Source: Tistlia consotensis USBA 355 (GTDB lineage: Bacteria > Pseudomonadota > Alphaproteobacteria > Kiloniellales > DSM-21159). Taken from it: a stretch of 64,000 nt of DNA. Shown piece after piece: positions 1 to 10,762 of this stretch; the first letter of the stretch is position 1; the number at the start of each line of letters is the position of its first letter. The notes beneath the pieces were generated by a model. That model saw nothing but the letters and a program-made list of their open reading frames with translations. It had not been told where the DNA came from and searched no databases. Both the position numbers and the translations under genes were made by a program. The stretch is taken from contig NZ_FWZX01000021.1 in assembly GCF_900177295.1 (NCBI RefSeq), forward strand, positions 1-64,000, given 5' to 3'.

Positions 1-250
1 CGATGCGCCGGCTCGATTGGACCCGGTTGAGATAGCCGTAGACGTAGAGCTTCAGCAGCACCGCAGGATGATAGCTCGGCCGTCCAGTCGCCGCAGGATC
101 GACACCGCCGAAGCCCAGCGCGGCGAGATCCAGCTCCCCCACGAAAGCATCGATCACCCGAACCGGATTATCCTGGTGCACCCAATCTTCGAGGCTTTCC
201 GGAAACAGTGTCGACTGATTGCGATCCACACCCTCGACAAAGCGCCTCAT
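1..250 (-). mobile_element. IS1182-family transposase, N-terminal part, cut by window edge
   Basis: Reading the minus strand from an ATG at 250 gives 83 uninterrupted codons to the window edge. The protein begins MRRFVEGVDRNQSTLFPESL and contains DNPVRVIDAFVGELDL, TGRPSYHPAVLLKLY and YGYLNRVQSSRR. These are the N-terminal (DUF772-type) signatures of IS1182-like DDE transposases. The catalytic DDE part would lie outside the window, so I cannot say whether the element is intact. No stop or frameshift is present in the visible part. Confidence 0.85.
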
Positions 251-296
251 CACCGCCCCCGTCGGATCCGACGAGGAATCGTAGCAGCCGACGCGT

Positions 297-328
297 TTTC
301 ACACAGCCAGGGTCAGCTGCTGCCGGTC
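297..328. repeat. Probable terminal inverted repeat of the IS1182-like element
   Basis: About 50 bp upstream of the transposase start the sequence reads TTTTCACACAGCCAGGGTCA and continues to about 328. A TGTGTGAAAAC-type segment near the tip is typical of IS1182-family ends. The partner end is off the window, so the exact boundary and any target duplication cannot be checked. Confidence 0.4.
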
Positions 329-603
329 GGGTGATGGCTCTCGCGTGCCCGATCGAGGCAGCCGGTCGGCCAGGACAGCGCTGTCGGTCCGCTTCGATCG
401 GGCGCCGACGTTCCGGGCCAGGGCCATTCCGACGAGGTCCCGCTTCGAATGCCCGGTCGGCAGGACAACGGCGGGGCAGCGGGGCGACCCCCGCGCGCAA
501 GGCTCTCGGCAGGCCAAGCCCCTGCACGGCCGGTTGAGTGTTAAGCCGGTATAAACCATGGTGCTCCGACGATGCCCATTGTCTTTGAGGGACGTCGCGG
601 AGG
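329..603. other. Intergenic stretch without a recognisable gene
   Basis: About 275 bp between the putative insertion-sequence tip and the histidine kinase. Short open frames exist on both strands but have arginine- and proline-rich translations typical of GC-rich non-coding frames. I see no RNA gene or clear promoter. The Shine-Dalgarno-like GCGGAGG at the right end abuts the first possible ATG of the kinase at 604. Confidence 0.5.
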
Positions 604-3033
<2,430 letters not shown>

Positions 3034-3146
3034 CCGGGAGGCGCCCGCGAGATCGCCGACCCTCCGGTCACGGCCCTCGAGATGTCGACGACCTGCGGCT
3101 TCGCTCACGCCCCGGTCGACGTCGGCAGGCCCGGAACGAGCGCGCC

Positions 3147-3845
3147 TCACCCCTGCTCGGCGATCTCGACCAGCCTGTGCGGGTGGCGGATCACCAGGTG
3201 GCTGCTGCGCCGCGACTCGACGATGCCCTGCTGGTCCCAGGCCGAGAGGGTGCGGCTGACCGTGTGCAGGGTCGTCGCGGTCATCTCGGCGAGGTCCTGG
3301 CGCGAGACCGGGAAGGGGATCTCGACGCCGGCTTCGGTACGGCGGCCCGACTGGTTGGCGAGGCGCAGCAGGGTCGAGGCGATGCGCCGCTCGACCCGCT
3401 GGGTCGCGATCGCCTGCAGGCGCGCCTGCAGCTCCTCGATGCGGCCGCCGATCACGCCGATGGCGTTGAGCGCGATCTTCGGGAAGCGCTCCATCAGCTC
3501 GGCCAGGCGCGGCGCGCTCCAGGACAGCGCCAGGCCGTCCTCGAGCGCGACCGGCGTCGCCGGGAAGGGGATGCGGCGCAGCACCGCGACCGTGCCGACC
3601 AGGTCGCCGGGGCCCATGTAGCGCAGCACGACGTTCTGGCCGTCCGGCGTCGTCTGGTCGAGGCGCAGGCGGCCCCAGCCGAGCACGTAGCCGTGGGTTG
3701 CCTCCTCGCCCTGCTGGAACAGCGTCTCGTCCTTCTTGAGCGGCCGCTCGTGCGCCTCGCGCGCGACCGTCGCCAGCTGGTCCTCCTCGAGGCCGCCGAA
3801 GAAGGGCACGCGCTGCAGCACGCTGGTGCGGGCGGGAATGTCCAT
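3147..3845 (-). CDS. nnrR: Crp/Fnr-family transcription regulator, NnrR-like
   Basis: A 232-residue regulator with an N-terminal cyclic-nucleotide-like sensor domain (about 10-125, including RYMGPGDLVGTVAVL) and a C-terminal winged helix (about 165-225). The recognition region TTLHTVSRTLSAWDQQGIV closely resembles NO-responsive NnrR regulators. There is no N-terminal cysteine cluster, so it is not an oxygen-sensing Fnr. It is divergent from nirK, and NnrR-type boxes lie in front of nirK and norZ, which supports a role in NO/nitrite-dependent control of denitrification. I chose the ATG at 3845, preceded by AAGGAAAGG, over an extension to 3989 that translates as arginine-rich filler across the promoter. 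The exact subfamily is inferred from motif similarity. Confidence 0.82.
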   Translation of the reverse strand: MDIPARTSVLQRVPFFGGLEEDQLATVAREAHERPLKKDETLFQQGEEATHGYVLGWGRLRLDQTTPDGQNVVLRYMGPGDLVGTVAVLRRIPFPATPVALEDGLALSWSAPRLAELMERFPKIALNAIGVIGGRIEELQARLQAIATQRVERRIASTLLRLANQSGRRTEAGVEIPFPVSRQDLAEMTATTLHTVSRTLSAWDQQGIVESRRSSHLVIRHPHRLVEIAEQG

Positions 3846-3980
3846 CGGCTCTCTTACCTTTCCTTGCGCGGCCGGCCGCGGCCGCGCGAGCGGGCCGTCT
3901 CGGCGCGGCCGGTCCCTGCCGGGACGGCAGGATGCCCCGCCGGCGGGCGGCAAGCCAGCCGAGGCCTTTGTGCACTGCAA

Positions 3981-3994
3981 TTGCTGCAACGCAA
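3981..3994 (+). promoter_or_regulatory. Nnr/Dnr-type binding site in front of nirK
   Basis: TTGCT-GCAA-CGCAA is one mismatch from the symmetric TTGCG-N4-CGCAA site of NnrR-class regulators. Its centre is 77 bp before the nirK ATG. If it activates from -41.5, transcription would start near 4029 and leave a 36-nt leader. The site also lies about 136 bp upstream of the divergent regulator gene, so autoregulation is possible. A similar site, also followed by an A/T pair, occurs at 11998. Confidence 0.7.
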
Positions 3995-4064
3995 ATAAGA
4001 CGGGCCGGGGCCGGCTATCTCTTTCCTTGTCGAAACGACGAACCCCGCGTCAAGGAGAAGAGAG

Positions 4065-5135
4065 ATGACCTCCCTCAAGCAAGCCCTGGTCGGCACCGTC
4101 AGCGCGGTCGCGCTGGTCGCCGGCCTGGCCCTTGGCGCCGACGCCCTGGCGGCCGACCAGACCGCCGACGCCGACGCCGCTGCCACCAGCGCGCTCGCGC
4201 AGCAGAGCATCAGCCGCGACCCGACCGACCTGCCGGGCCCGATCACGCGCCGCGAGCCGGCGACCGTCAAGGTCCACCTGACGACGATCGAGCGCCAGGG
4301 CCAGCTGGCCGACGGCACGACCTTCACCTACTGGACCTTCGACGGCAAGGTCCCGGGCCCGATGATCCGCGCCCGGGTCGGCGACACGGTCGAGGTCAGC
4401 CTGACCAACGACCCGAACAGCACCATGGCGCATTCGGTCGACATGCACGCCGTGACCGGTCCCGGTGGCGGCGCGGTCGCGACCCAGACGATGCCCGGCG
4501 AGACGACCTCGTTCCGCTTCAAGGCCCTGAAGCCCGGCGCCTACGTCTACCACTGCGCGACGCCGATGGTCGCCGACCACATCCAGGCCGGCATGTACGG
4601 CCTGGTCGTGGTCGAGCCCGCGCAGGGCCTGCCGACGGTCGACCGAGAGTTCTACGTGATGCAGGGCGAGGTCTACACCGACCAGGTCTACGGCAAGGCC
4701 GGCGAGGCCTACACCGACTACGACAAGCTGATGGACGAGAAGCCGGAGTACTACGTCTTCAACGGCGCGGCCAAGGCGCTGACCGGCGCGCACGCCATGC
4801 ACGCCAAGGTCGGCGAGACCGTGCGCCTCTTCTTCGGCGACGGCGGCCCGAACAAGACCTCCAGCTTCCACGTGATCGGCGAGATCATGGACAAGGTCTA
4901 CAGCTACGGCTCGCTGAGCGGCGCGCCGGTGACCGACGTCCAGACCGTCACCGTGGCGCCCGGCGGCGCGACCGTCGCCGAGGTCACCTTCGAGGTGCCG
5001 GGCCGCTACCTGGTCGTCGACCACGCCCTGTCGCGGCTCGAGCGCGGCCTGGTCGCCCAGATCGCCGTCGACGGCCCGCAGAACCCGCAGGTCTTCGACA
5101 CCGAGGGCAGCAAGCTGTCCATGGCCGGTCACTGA
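4065..5135 (+). CDS. nirK: Copper-containing nitrite reductase (NO-forming), class II-like
   Basis: Periplasmic reduction of nitrite to nitric oxide. The 356-residue precursor has a Sec signal peptide (cleavage near residue 30) and two cupredoxin domains. Type 1 copper ligands are H123, C164, H172 and M177; type 2 ligands are H128, H163 and H320. Catalytic Asp126 (HSVDMHA) and His269 (SSFHVIGE) are present. The tight YHCATPMVADHIQAGMYG loop, lacking the longer class I insertion, and VDHALSRLERG resemble class II enzymes such as Neisseria AniA. There is no C-terminal haem or third cupredoxin domain, so an external donor is needed; pseudoazurin is encoded 89 bp downstream. A strong AAGGAG lies at 4052-4057, and an Nnr-type box lies upstream. 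Confidence 0.96.
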   Translation: MTSLKQALVGTVSAVALVAGLALGADALAADQTADADAAATSALAQQSISRDPTDLPGPITRREPATVKVHLTTIERQGQLADGTTFTYWTFDGKVPGPMIRARVGDTVEVSLTNDPNSTMAHSVDMHAVTGPGGGAVATQTMPGETTSFRFKALKPGAYVYHCATPMVADHIQAGMYGLVVVEPAQGLPTVDREFYVMQGEVYTDQVYGKAGEAYTDYDKLMDEKPEYYVFNGAAKALTGAHAMHAKVGETVRLFFGDGGPNKTSSFHVIGEIMDKVYSYGSLSGAPVTDVQTVTVAPGGATVAEVTFEVPGRYLVVDHALSRLERGLVAQIAVDGPQNPQVFDTEGSKLSMAGH

Positions 5136-5224
5136 GCCGCCCCCTTCCGGCCGTGGTTCCCCCAGGCGCTTTCCGAGGGCCGCGGCCGGACCCGCTTCCC
5201 CGACAGAGACTGGAGTCCTTCACG

Positions 5225-5692
5225 ATGTTTCCCAAGTTCACCCTGTCCGCCGCCGCCCTGCTGATCGGCCTCATGGCCGGCCTCGGCGCTGCATCCGCAG
5301 CCGATCACGAGGTGAAGATGCTCAACCGCGGCAGCGCCGGCATGTTCGTCTTCGAGCCCAGCTACCTGGAGATCGCGCCCGGCGACAGCGTCACCTTCGT
5401 GCCGGTCGACAAGGGCCACAACGCCGAGACGCTGCCGGGCATCGCGCCCGACGGCACCGAGCCCTTCAAGGGCAAGTTCGGCAAGGAGGTCACCGTGACC
5501 TTCGAGCAGCCCGGCGTCTACGGCTACAAGTGCGCCCCGCACTACGCTCTCGGCATGGTCGGCCTGGTCGTGGTCGGCGATCCCTCGGCCAACCTGGCCG
5601 CGGCCGAGCAGGCCAAGGTCGCCGGCAAGGCCAAGGCGGTGATGGCCGGCCTGCTGGCCAGGGCCGAGAAGAAGGTCGCCGCGGCCCGGTAG
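5225..5692 (+). CDS. Pseudoazurin, periplasmic blue copper electron carrier
   Basis: A 155-residue precursor with a signal peptide ending ASA (about residue 25) and a single cupredoxin domain. The type 1 copper ligands are H65 (GHNAET), C103 and H106 (YKCAPHYALGM) and M111. The alanine/lysine-rich C-terminal helix is typical of pseudoazurins. It follows nirK in the same direction and is probably cotranscribed, or served by its own RBS (TGGAG near 5212). Pseudoazurins donate electrons to copper nitrite reductases, so the two genes probably form a functional pair. A hairpin at 5759 closes the unit. The long overlapping frame starting at 3932 is only an accidental extension. Confidence 0.95.
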   Translation: MFPKFTLSAAALLIGLMAGLGAASAADHEVKMLNRGSAGMFVFEPSYLEIAPGDSVTFVPVDKGHNAETLPGIAPDGTEPFKGKFGKEVTVTFEQPGVYGYKCAPHYALGMVGLVVVGDPSANLAAAEQAKVAGKAKAVMAGLLARAEKKVAAAR

Positions 5693-5758
5693 GCGGGGCC
5701 TGCCTCCGGCCCGACAGCTCTCGACCCCGATCCGGCTCTTCCCCCGGCCGGTCCCGGG

Positions 5759-5793
5759 AAGGCGCCTGGCGGCTCCGCGCCGCCTGGCGCCTT
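5759..5793 (+). terminator. Hairpin between pseudoazurin and the convergent exported-protein gene
   Basis: AAGGCGCCTGGCGGC pairs with GCCGCCTGGCGCCTT across a 5-nt loop, giving a 15-bp stem with one mismatch, followed by a weakly T-rich segment (CGTCGTTTC). It sits between convergent genes and can act in both directions. Confidence 0.65.
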
Positions 5794-5822
5794 CGTCGTT
5801 TCGGGGCGGGGGCGCGGCCGGA

Positions 5823-6191
5823 TCAGCCGGCGTGGTGGCCCTTGTGGGCCATCGGGTCGGTCTCGATCAGGGTCCAGGCATAGTGCGGCGCCGGGCCCTT
5901 GCAGCCCTCGATCACCGCGGGCACCGGCACCGCGACGAAGCGGTCGCCGCCTTCCTCGTAGCCGAACTTGTCGTTGCTGCCGCGCTCGGCGCGGGCCTTG
6001 ATGTAGGGCGCATAGTCCTTCTGCTGCTTCTCGAAGGCGCTGCAGGTCATGTGCAGCGGATGGGTCGAGTCGTAGGACGGCGTGTCGGTCTGCCAAGCCT
6101 TCACCTGGTCCATCACCATGGCGGAGGCCGGCACCGTCGCCAGCGTCGCGGCGGAGGCCGCGGCCAGCGCCAACAGCTTCAGCTTGCTCAT
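5823..6191 (-). CDS. Small exported protein of unknown function (paralog of 19865-20296)
   Basis: A 122-residue protein with a signal peptide (MSKLKLLALAAASAATLA, cleavage near ASA at residue 24). The mature part is about 98 residues, with two cysteines, several aromatic residues and a His-rich end (HKGHHAG). I do not recognise the family. A second copy lies at 19865-20296. Both share the opening KLKLLAL, a helix with a W..D pattern, and a P-H segment followed by E.Q. Both also share a nearly identical upstream element about 72 bp before the ATG. The histidines and proximity to the copper enzymes would allow metal binding, but that is speculation. Confidence 0.75.
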   Translation of the reverse strand: MSKLKLLALAAASAATLATVPASAMVMDQVKAWQTDTPSYDSTHPLHMTCSAFEKQQKDYAPYIKARAERGSNDKFGYEEGGDRFVAVPVPAVIEGCKGPAPHYAWTLIETDPMAHKGHHAG

Positions 6192-6263
6192 CGTTCGTCT
6201 CCCGAGAGGTTCCCGGCCCAGCCGGGAAGGGCAGGCCGGTCGAGAGCAGGTGGGGGGCCTTCA

Positions 6264-6290
6264 TGGAGGGAAGATGTCCGCCGGGTTAAC
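6264..6290 (-). promoter_or_regulatory. 27-bp upstream element shared with 20367-20393
   Basis: Read on the minus strand, the element starts GTTAACCCGGCGGA and ends CATCTTCCCTCCA, 73 bp before the gene at 6191. The copy at 20367-20393 matches in 25 of 27 positions and stands 71 bp before its paralog. Flanking DNA is unrelated, so this looks like a conserved promoter or operator, perhaps for an alternative sigma factor. No known consensus was matched with certainty. Confidence 0.6.
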
Positions 6291-6334
6291 CGGCCCCTGC
6301 CATCCTGTCGCACCCGGAAGGGGCGCGCCGGCGG

Positions 6335-7165
6335 TCAGGGCTTGCGGCGGCGCGTCCGGGGCCCGGGGTGGAGCGGCGGGGACGGTGCCGGCGGCGCGGC
6401 CTCGCGGCGATGCAGGAACTCGCGGATGTCGCCGATGGAATCGCGGAGCAGCTCGGTCATGCGCTCGCGGGCGGCGTCGGCTTTGCCGTCGCGGATCGCC
6501 TCGAAGACGGCGCGGTGCTGGGCGAGACGGCCGTCGCGCATCCGCGCGGCACCCTCCCAGCTCAGCTTGAAGGTGCCGACCAGCGCCGCGTGGATCAGGC
6601 TGCCGAGGGCGCGCACGAAGCGGTTGTCGGTCGCCTCGAGGATCGCCGAGTGGAACTCGAGGTCGGCGGCGATCAGGTCGCCGGCGCCGTCCTTGAAGCG
6701 CTCCATGTCGGCATAGGCGGCCGCGACCCGCTCGACGGTCGCCGGCTGGCGCGCCGCGGCGGCGAGCGCGGCGGCGGCCGGCTCGACCATCCGGCGCAGG
6801 GTGAAGAGCTCGGCCATGAACTCCTCGGTCGGCGCGGTCTGGACGTGCCAGGCCAGCACCTCGGGGTCGAGCATGTTCCAGTCGGTCTTCGGGCGGACCC
6901 GCGTGCCGACCTTGGGGCGGGCGACGATCAGCGCCTTGGCGGTCAAGAGGCCGTAGGCCTCGCGCAGGGTCGTGCGCGAGACGGCGAAGCGCGCGCACAT
7001 CTCCGCCTCGCCCGGCAGCGCCTCGCCCGGCGGGTAGAGGCCGCCGACGATCTCGCGGCCGATCGTGCTCGCGACATAGGAGTGCATGTTGCGCTCGAAC
7101 GAGAGGCCGTTGCCGGCGGAGCGCGCGCGCCGGGCGGGGCGGGCGGCGGTTTCGGGACGGGACAA
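6335..7165 (-). CDS. GntR/FadR-family regulator of the sugar ABC operon
   Basis: A 276-residue regulator with an N-terminal winged helix (about 30-95, VSRTTLREAYGLLTAKAL) and an all-helical FCD ligand domain (about 110-255, with the metal-binding pattern ADLEFHSAI...HRAVFEAI). It is the last gene of the ytfQRT-yjfF operon, 17 bp after yjfF, so it is probably a substrate-responsive repressor of that operon. The reading frame begins with TTG at 7165, with only a weak GAGGG upstream. The next ATG (7087) would cut into the DNA-binding domain, so TTG is preferred. The C-terminal tail is Pro/Arg-rich. Confidence 0.88.
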   Translation of the reverse strand: MSRPETAARPARRARSAGNGLSFERNMHSYVASTIGREIVGGLYPPGEALPGEAEMCARFAVSRTTLREAYGLLTAKALIVARPKVGTRVRPKTDWNMLDPEVLAWHVQTAPTEEFMAELFTLRRMVEPAAAALAAAARQPATVERVAAAYADMERFKDGAGDLIAADLEFHSAILEATDNRFVRALGSLIHAALVGTFKLSWEGAARMRDGRLAQHRAVFEAIRDGKADAARERMTELLRDSIGDIREFLHRREAAPPAPSPPLHPGPRTRRRKP

Positions 7166-7182
7166 GGCGGGCCCTCGGGGCG

Positions 7183-8145
7183 TCAGCTCGCGCGGCCGAG
7201 GCCGAAGGAGCTGACCAGGAGCTTCTGGATGACGATGAAGACGAAGAGCAGGGCGCCGCCGCTGATCATGATCCAGGCAGAGTTGAGCGAGCCGTTGAAG
7301 TTGATCAGCGTCGAGATCAGCCCGAGGATCATGCCGCCGAACAGCGTCCCCGCCACGAGGCCGACGCCGCCGCTCAGCAGCGTGCCGCCGAGCACGACGG
7401 CGGCGATGGCGCTGAGCTCGTTGCCGGTCCCGGCCAGGGGATAGCCTGACGAGGTATAGAGCGCGTAGATGACGCCGCCAAGGGCGCTGTAGAAGCCGCC
7501 GAGCGCGTAGACCGAGACGATCGTGCGGCGCGCCGGCACGCCCATCAGCTCCGCCGAGGCCGGGTCGCCGCCGATCGCGTAGACCTTGGCGCCGAAGCGG
7601 GTGAAGTGGGCGATGACGACCGCGGCGGCGAGCGCGGCCAGCATGACCATCGCCGAGCTGGTCAGGAAGCCGCCGGTCGGGAAGGGGATGTAGAGGTCGG
7701 CGAAGGCGTCGACGAAGGGATGGCGCAGCGGCACCGAGTCGATGTTGACCATGAAGCAGGCGCCGCGCAGCAGGAACAGCCCGGCCAGGGTGATGATGAA
7801 GGGCTGGACCTTGCAGAAGTCGATGACGAAGCCCTGGAAGGCGCCGTAGGCGAGGCCGAAGGCCAGCATCAGCGCCGCCGAGGCCAGCGGGTGCCAGCCG
7901 GCGGCGTCGAGGTTGGCCATGACGACGCCGACGAAGCCGATCATCGAGCCGATCGAGAGGTCGATGCCGCCGGACAGGATGACGAAGGTCGTGCCGATCG
8001 CCGCGATGATGATGAAGGCGTTGTCGGCCAGGATGTGGCCGAGCACCAGGGTCGTGAAGAAGTGCTTGTAGAACACCCCGCCGGTGACGAAGAGCGCCGC
8101 GAAGACCGTCATCGTCGCGAGCAGCGGCAGGTAGCGTACCCTCAT
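7183..8145 (-). CDS. yjfF: Galactofuranose-type ABC transporter permease (YjfF-like)
   Basis: A 320-residue inner-membrane permease of the RbsC/BPD_transp_2 family with about nine to ten hydrophobic segments. Family landmarks are GGIDLSIGSMIG near residue 58 and AIGGDPASAELMGVPARR in the cytoplasmic loop. It is the second of two non-identical permeases in the operon, matching the YtfT/YjfF heterodimer arrangement. Its ATG overlaps the ytfT stop by 4 bp (ATGA), indicating translational coupling. The substrate is assigned from the adjacent YtfQ-like binding protein. Confidence 0.88.
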   Translation of the reverse strand: MRVRYLPLLATMTVFAALFVTGGVFYKHFFTTLVLGHILADNAFIIIAAIGTTFVILSGGIDLSIGSMIGFVGVVMANLDAAGWHPLASAALMLAFGLAYGAFQGFVIDFCKVQPFIITLAGLFLLRGACFMVNIDSVPLRHPFVDAFADLYIPFPTGGFLTSSAMVMLAALAAAVVIAHFTRFGAKVYAIGGDPASAELMGVPARRTIVSVYALGGFYSALGGVIYALYTSSGYPLAGTGNELSAIAAVVLGGTLLSGGVGLVAGTLFGGMILGLISTLINFNGSLNSAWIMISGGALLFVFIVIQKLLVSSFGLGRAS

Positions 8146-9263
8146 CTCCGCCTTCCCCCTTTCGGGCTTCCCCCGCCCGGGCTTCCCCCGCCCGGGCTTC
8201 CCCCGCCCAAGCTGCCGCGCGCCCGGTTGCGGCGGGTCAGGGCGGCGCGCGCGTCGTCGGACTGCAGCAGCAGCACGGCCAGCACGACGACCGCCTTGAC
8301 GACCAGGTTGTACTCGGGCGGCACGCCGCTGGTCAGGATCAGGGTGGCCAGCGCCTGGATGATCAGGGTGCCGATCACCGTCATGCCGAGGTGGATCCGC
8401 CCGCCGGCCAGCGATCCGCCGCCGATGACCACGGCGAGGATCGCGTCGAGCTCGATGTAGAGGCCCTGGCTGACCGGGTCCGAAATGTGGGTGTCGGCGG
8501 TCAGGATGACGCCGGCCCAGCCGGCCGTCAGCCCGGAGATCAGGTAGGCCGAGTAGGTGACCAGCCGCGAGCCGATGCCGGCTAGGTCGGCGGCCCGCGC
8601 GTTGCCGCCGACCGCCTCGATGAACAGGCCGAGGGCGGTGCGCCGGAGCAGCAGCCAGAGGGCCGCGAAGCTGGCGGCGCCGAGGAGCAGGCGGGTCGGG
8701 ATCAGGCCGACGTGGCCGACGCTGAGGCTCTGCAGGAAGGGGCTCTCGAAGCTCGGGTTGGTGCCGCCGTAGATCAGGTTGATCATCAGCCCGATGCCGC
8801 GGCCCGAGACCATCAGCACCAGGGTCGCGACGATCGGCTGGATGCCGAGCAGGGCGACCAGGGCGCCGTTCCACAGGCCGCACAGCAGGCCGGCGCCGAG
8901 CGCCCAGAGCAGGACCACGACGTGGGGGTCGCCGGCGTGGATGCGCCAGGCGATGGTCGCGCCGCAGATCGCGATGATCGCGCCGACCGAGAGGTCGATG
9001 CCCTTGCTGCCGATCACCACGGCCATGCCGAGCGCCACCATGGCGGTCGGCATGGCCCGGTAGAGGATGTCGATGGTGCTGCCGAAGAAGCGCCCCTCGA
9101 CGACGCGGATGCTGAAGAAGCCGGGCGAGACCAGGCCGTTGACCGCCAGGATCAGGGCCAGCGCCAGCAGCGGCCAGACCGCCCGGTGGCCGGCGAGGCC
9201 GCGCAGGCGGGTGCCGAGCGTCCTCGGGGCGGGGGCGACCTCGATCGTCTGGTTCACGCTCAT
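8142..9263 (-). CDS. ytfT: Galactofuranose-type ABC transporter permease (YtfT-like) with repetitive tail
   Basis: A 373-residue permease of the RbsC family, with a hydrophobic core over about 30-340 and signature loops GSKGIDLSVGAII and AVGGNARAADLAGIG. It is coupled to ytfR upstream and yjfF downstream by 4-bp ATGA overlaps. The last roughly 20 residues are a GGGSP repeat (three units) ending KGGRRR, encoded by three perfect 15-bp repeats. This tail is not expected in the family and looks like a recent expansion of a cytoplasmic end. Function as half of the transmembrane pore follows from context. Confidence 0.88.
   Translation of the reverse strand: MSVNQTIEVAPAPRTLGTRLRGLAGHRAVWPLLALALILAVNGLVSPGFFSIRVVEGRFFGSTIDILYRAMPTAMVALGMAVVIGSKGIDLSVGAIIAICGATIAWRIHAGDPHVVVLLWALGAGLLCGLWNGALVALLGIQPIVATLVLMVSGRGIGLMINLIYGGTNPSFESPFLQSLSVGHVGLIPTRLLLGAASFAALWLLLRRTALGLFIEAVGGNARAADLAGIGSRLVTYSAYLISGLTAGWAGVILTADTHISDPVSQGLYIELDAILAVVIGGGSLAGGRIHLGMTVIGTLIIQALATLILTSGVPPEYNLVVKAVVVLAVLLLQSDDARAALTRRNRARGSLGGGSPGGGSPGGGSPKGGRRR
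8164..8208. repeat. Three perfect tandem copies of a 15-bp unit inside ytfT
   Basis: GGGCTTCCCCCGCCC occurs three times head to tail (8164-8178, 8179-8193, 8194-8208). Because 15 is divisible by three the repeat stays in frame and encodes GGGSP units at the permease C-terminus. Such arrays change copy number by slippage without breaking the frame. Confidence 0.9.
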
Positions 9264-10762
9264 CCGCCGGCGATCAGCTCGATGATGGTCTCGCGGGTGA
9301 TCTCGGCGCCGGCGATCTCGCCGACGATCCGCCGGTCGCGCAGCACCGCGACCCGGTCGCTGACCGCGACGATCTCGTCGAGCTCGGAGGAGGCGACGAG
9401 CAGCGCCAGGCCCTCGGCGCAGAGCCGCCGGACCAGCGCCACGATCTCGGCATGGGCGCCGACGTCGATGCCGCGCGTCGGCTCGTCGAGCACCAGCACG
9501 CGCGGCTTCGAGGCGAGGGCGCGCGCCAGCACGACCTTCTGCTGGTTGCCGCCCGAGAGCTGGCCGACCGGCTTCTCGGCGTCGGATGTCGCGATGCCCA
9601 GGGCCTCGATCATCGCCTCGGCGAGGCGCCGCTGCTCGTCGCGCGGCAGGGGCCTGAGCCAGCCGCGCTTGGTCTGCAGGGCGAGCAGGATGTTCTCGCG
9701 GACGCTGAGGTCGAGGACCAGGCCCTCGGCCTTGCGGTCCTCCGGGCAGAAGGCGATGCCGCGGCGCAGCGCCCGGCGCGGCGAGGCGTGGCCGAGCGGC
9801 GCGCCGTCCAGGGTGAGCCGGCCCGAATCGGCGCGCACCGCGCCGAAGATCAGCTTGGCGGTCTCGGTGCGCCCGGAACCGAGCAGGCCGGCCAGGCCGA
9901 TCGCCTCGCCGGCGCGCAGCACCAGGTCGAAGGGCTCGATCCAGCGCCGGCGGCCGAGCTTCTCGGCGGCCAGCACCGGCGCGCCGGCGGCTTTGGGCGC
10001 GGCGGCCGCGCGCTGCTCGACCCGCTCCAGCTCGCGCCCGAGCATCAGCGTGATCAGCTCGCGCTGCGGCAGGGCGGCGGTCGCGGCCGAGCCGACCAGC
10101 CGGCCGTTGCGCAGCACCGAGATGCGGTCGGAGATCTCGTAGACCTGGTCGAGGAAGTGGCTGATGAAGACGACGGCCATGCCCTGCGCCTTGAGGTCGC
10201 GCAGAATCCGGAACAGCAGGCGGGTCTCCTGGGCGTCGAGGCTGGCGGTCGGCTCGTCGAGCACCAGTACGCGGCTGTCCTCCTCGAGCGCCCGGGCGAT
10301 GGCGACGAGCTGCTGGACCGCCACCGGGAAGCTGCCGAGCGCGCGCTCGACGTCGATCTCCAGGCTCAGGCGCTTCAGGCGCGCGCGCGCCTTCTCGCGG
10401 GCCGCGCGCCAGGAGATCAGGCCGAAGCGCCGCGGCTCGCGGCCCAGGGTCACGTTGCGCGCGACCGACAGGGTCGGGACCAGGTTGACCTCCTGGTAGA
10501 CCGTGGAGATGCCGAGGGCGCGCGCCTCGGCCGTGCTGCCGACGGCGACGGCCCGGCCGTCGAGGCGCATCTCGCCGGCGTCGGCCGCGAGCGCGCCGGT
10601 CATGATCTTGATCAGGGTCGACTTGCCGGCGCCGTTCTCGCCGAGCAGGGCGTGGACCTCGCCCGGATGGAGCGTGAAGTCGACCCGGTCGAGCGCAGGC
10701 ACCCCGGCAAAGGCCTTGGAGATGCCGACGAGCTCGACGCGCGGTGGCTGGTCTGATGTCAC
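9260..10762 (-). CDS. ytfR: Sugar ABC transporter ATPase with two nucleotide-binding domains (YtfR-like)
   Basis: A 500-residue tandem ATPase of the RbsA/MglA class. The first domain has Walker A GENGAGKSTLIK and Walker B VLVLDEPTASLD. The second has a degenerate Walker A (GLLGSGRTETAK), signature LSGGNQQKVVLARAL and VLVLDEPTRGID. The first domain's signature region is FPVAVQQLVAIARAL. No ATG lies before the first domain; GTG at 10762 gives the usual length. It couples by ATGA to ytfT and follows the binding-protein gene ytfQ by about 120 bp. Confidence 0.9.
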   Translation of the reverse strand: MTSDQPPRVELVGISKAFAGVPALDRVDFTLHPGEVHALLGENGAGKSTLIKIMTGALAADAGEMRLDGRAVAVGSTAEARALGISTVYQEVNLVPTLSVARNVTLGREPRRFGLISWRAAREKARARLKRLSLEIDVERALGSFPVAVQQLVAIARALEEDSRVLVLDEPTASLDAQETRLLFRILRDLKAQGMAVVFISHFLDQVYEISDRISVLRNGRLVGSAATAALPQRELITLMLGRELERVEQRAAAAPKAAGAPVLAAEKLGRRRWIEPFDLVLRAGEAIGLAGLLGSGRTETAKLIFGAVRADSGRLTLDGAPLGHASPRRALRRGIAFCPEDRKAEGLVLDLSVRENILLALQTKRGWLRPLPRDEQRRLAEAMIEALGIATSDAEKPVGQLSGGNQQKVVLARALASKPRVLVLDEPTRGIDVGAHAEIVALVRRLCAEGLALLVASSELDEIVAVSDRVAVLRDRRIVGEIAGAEITRETIIELIAGG

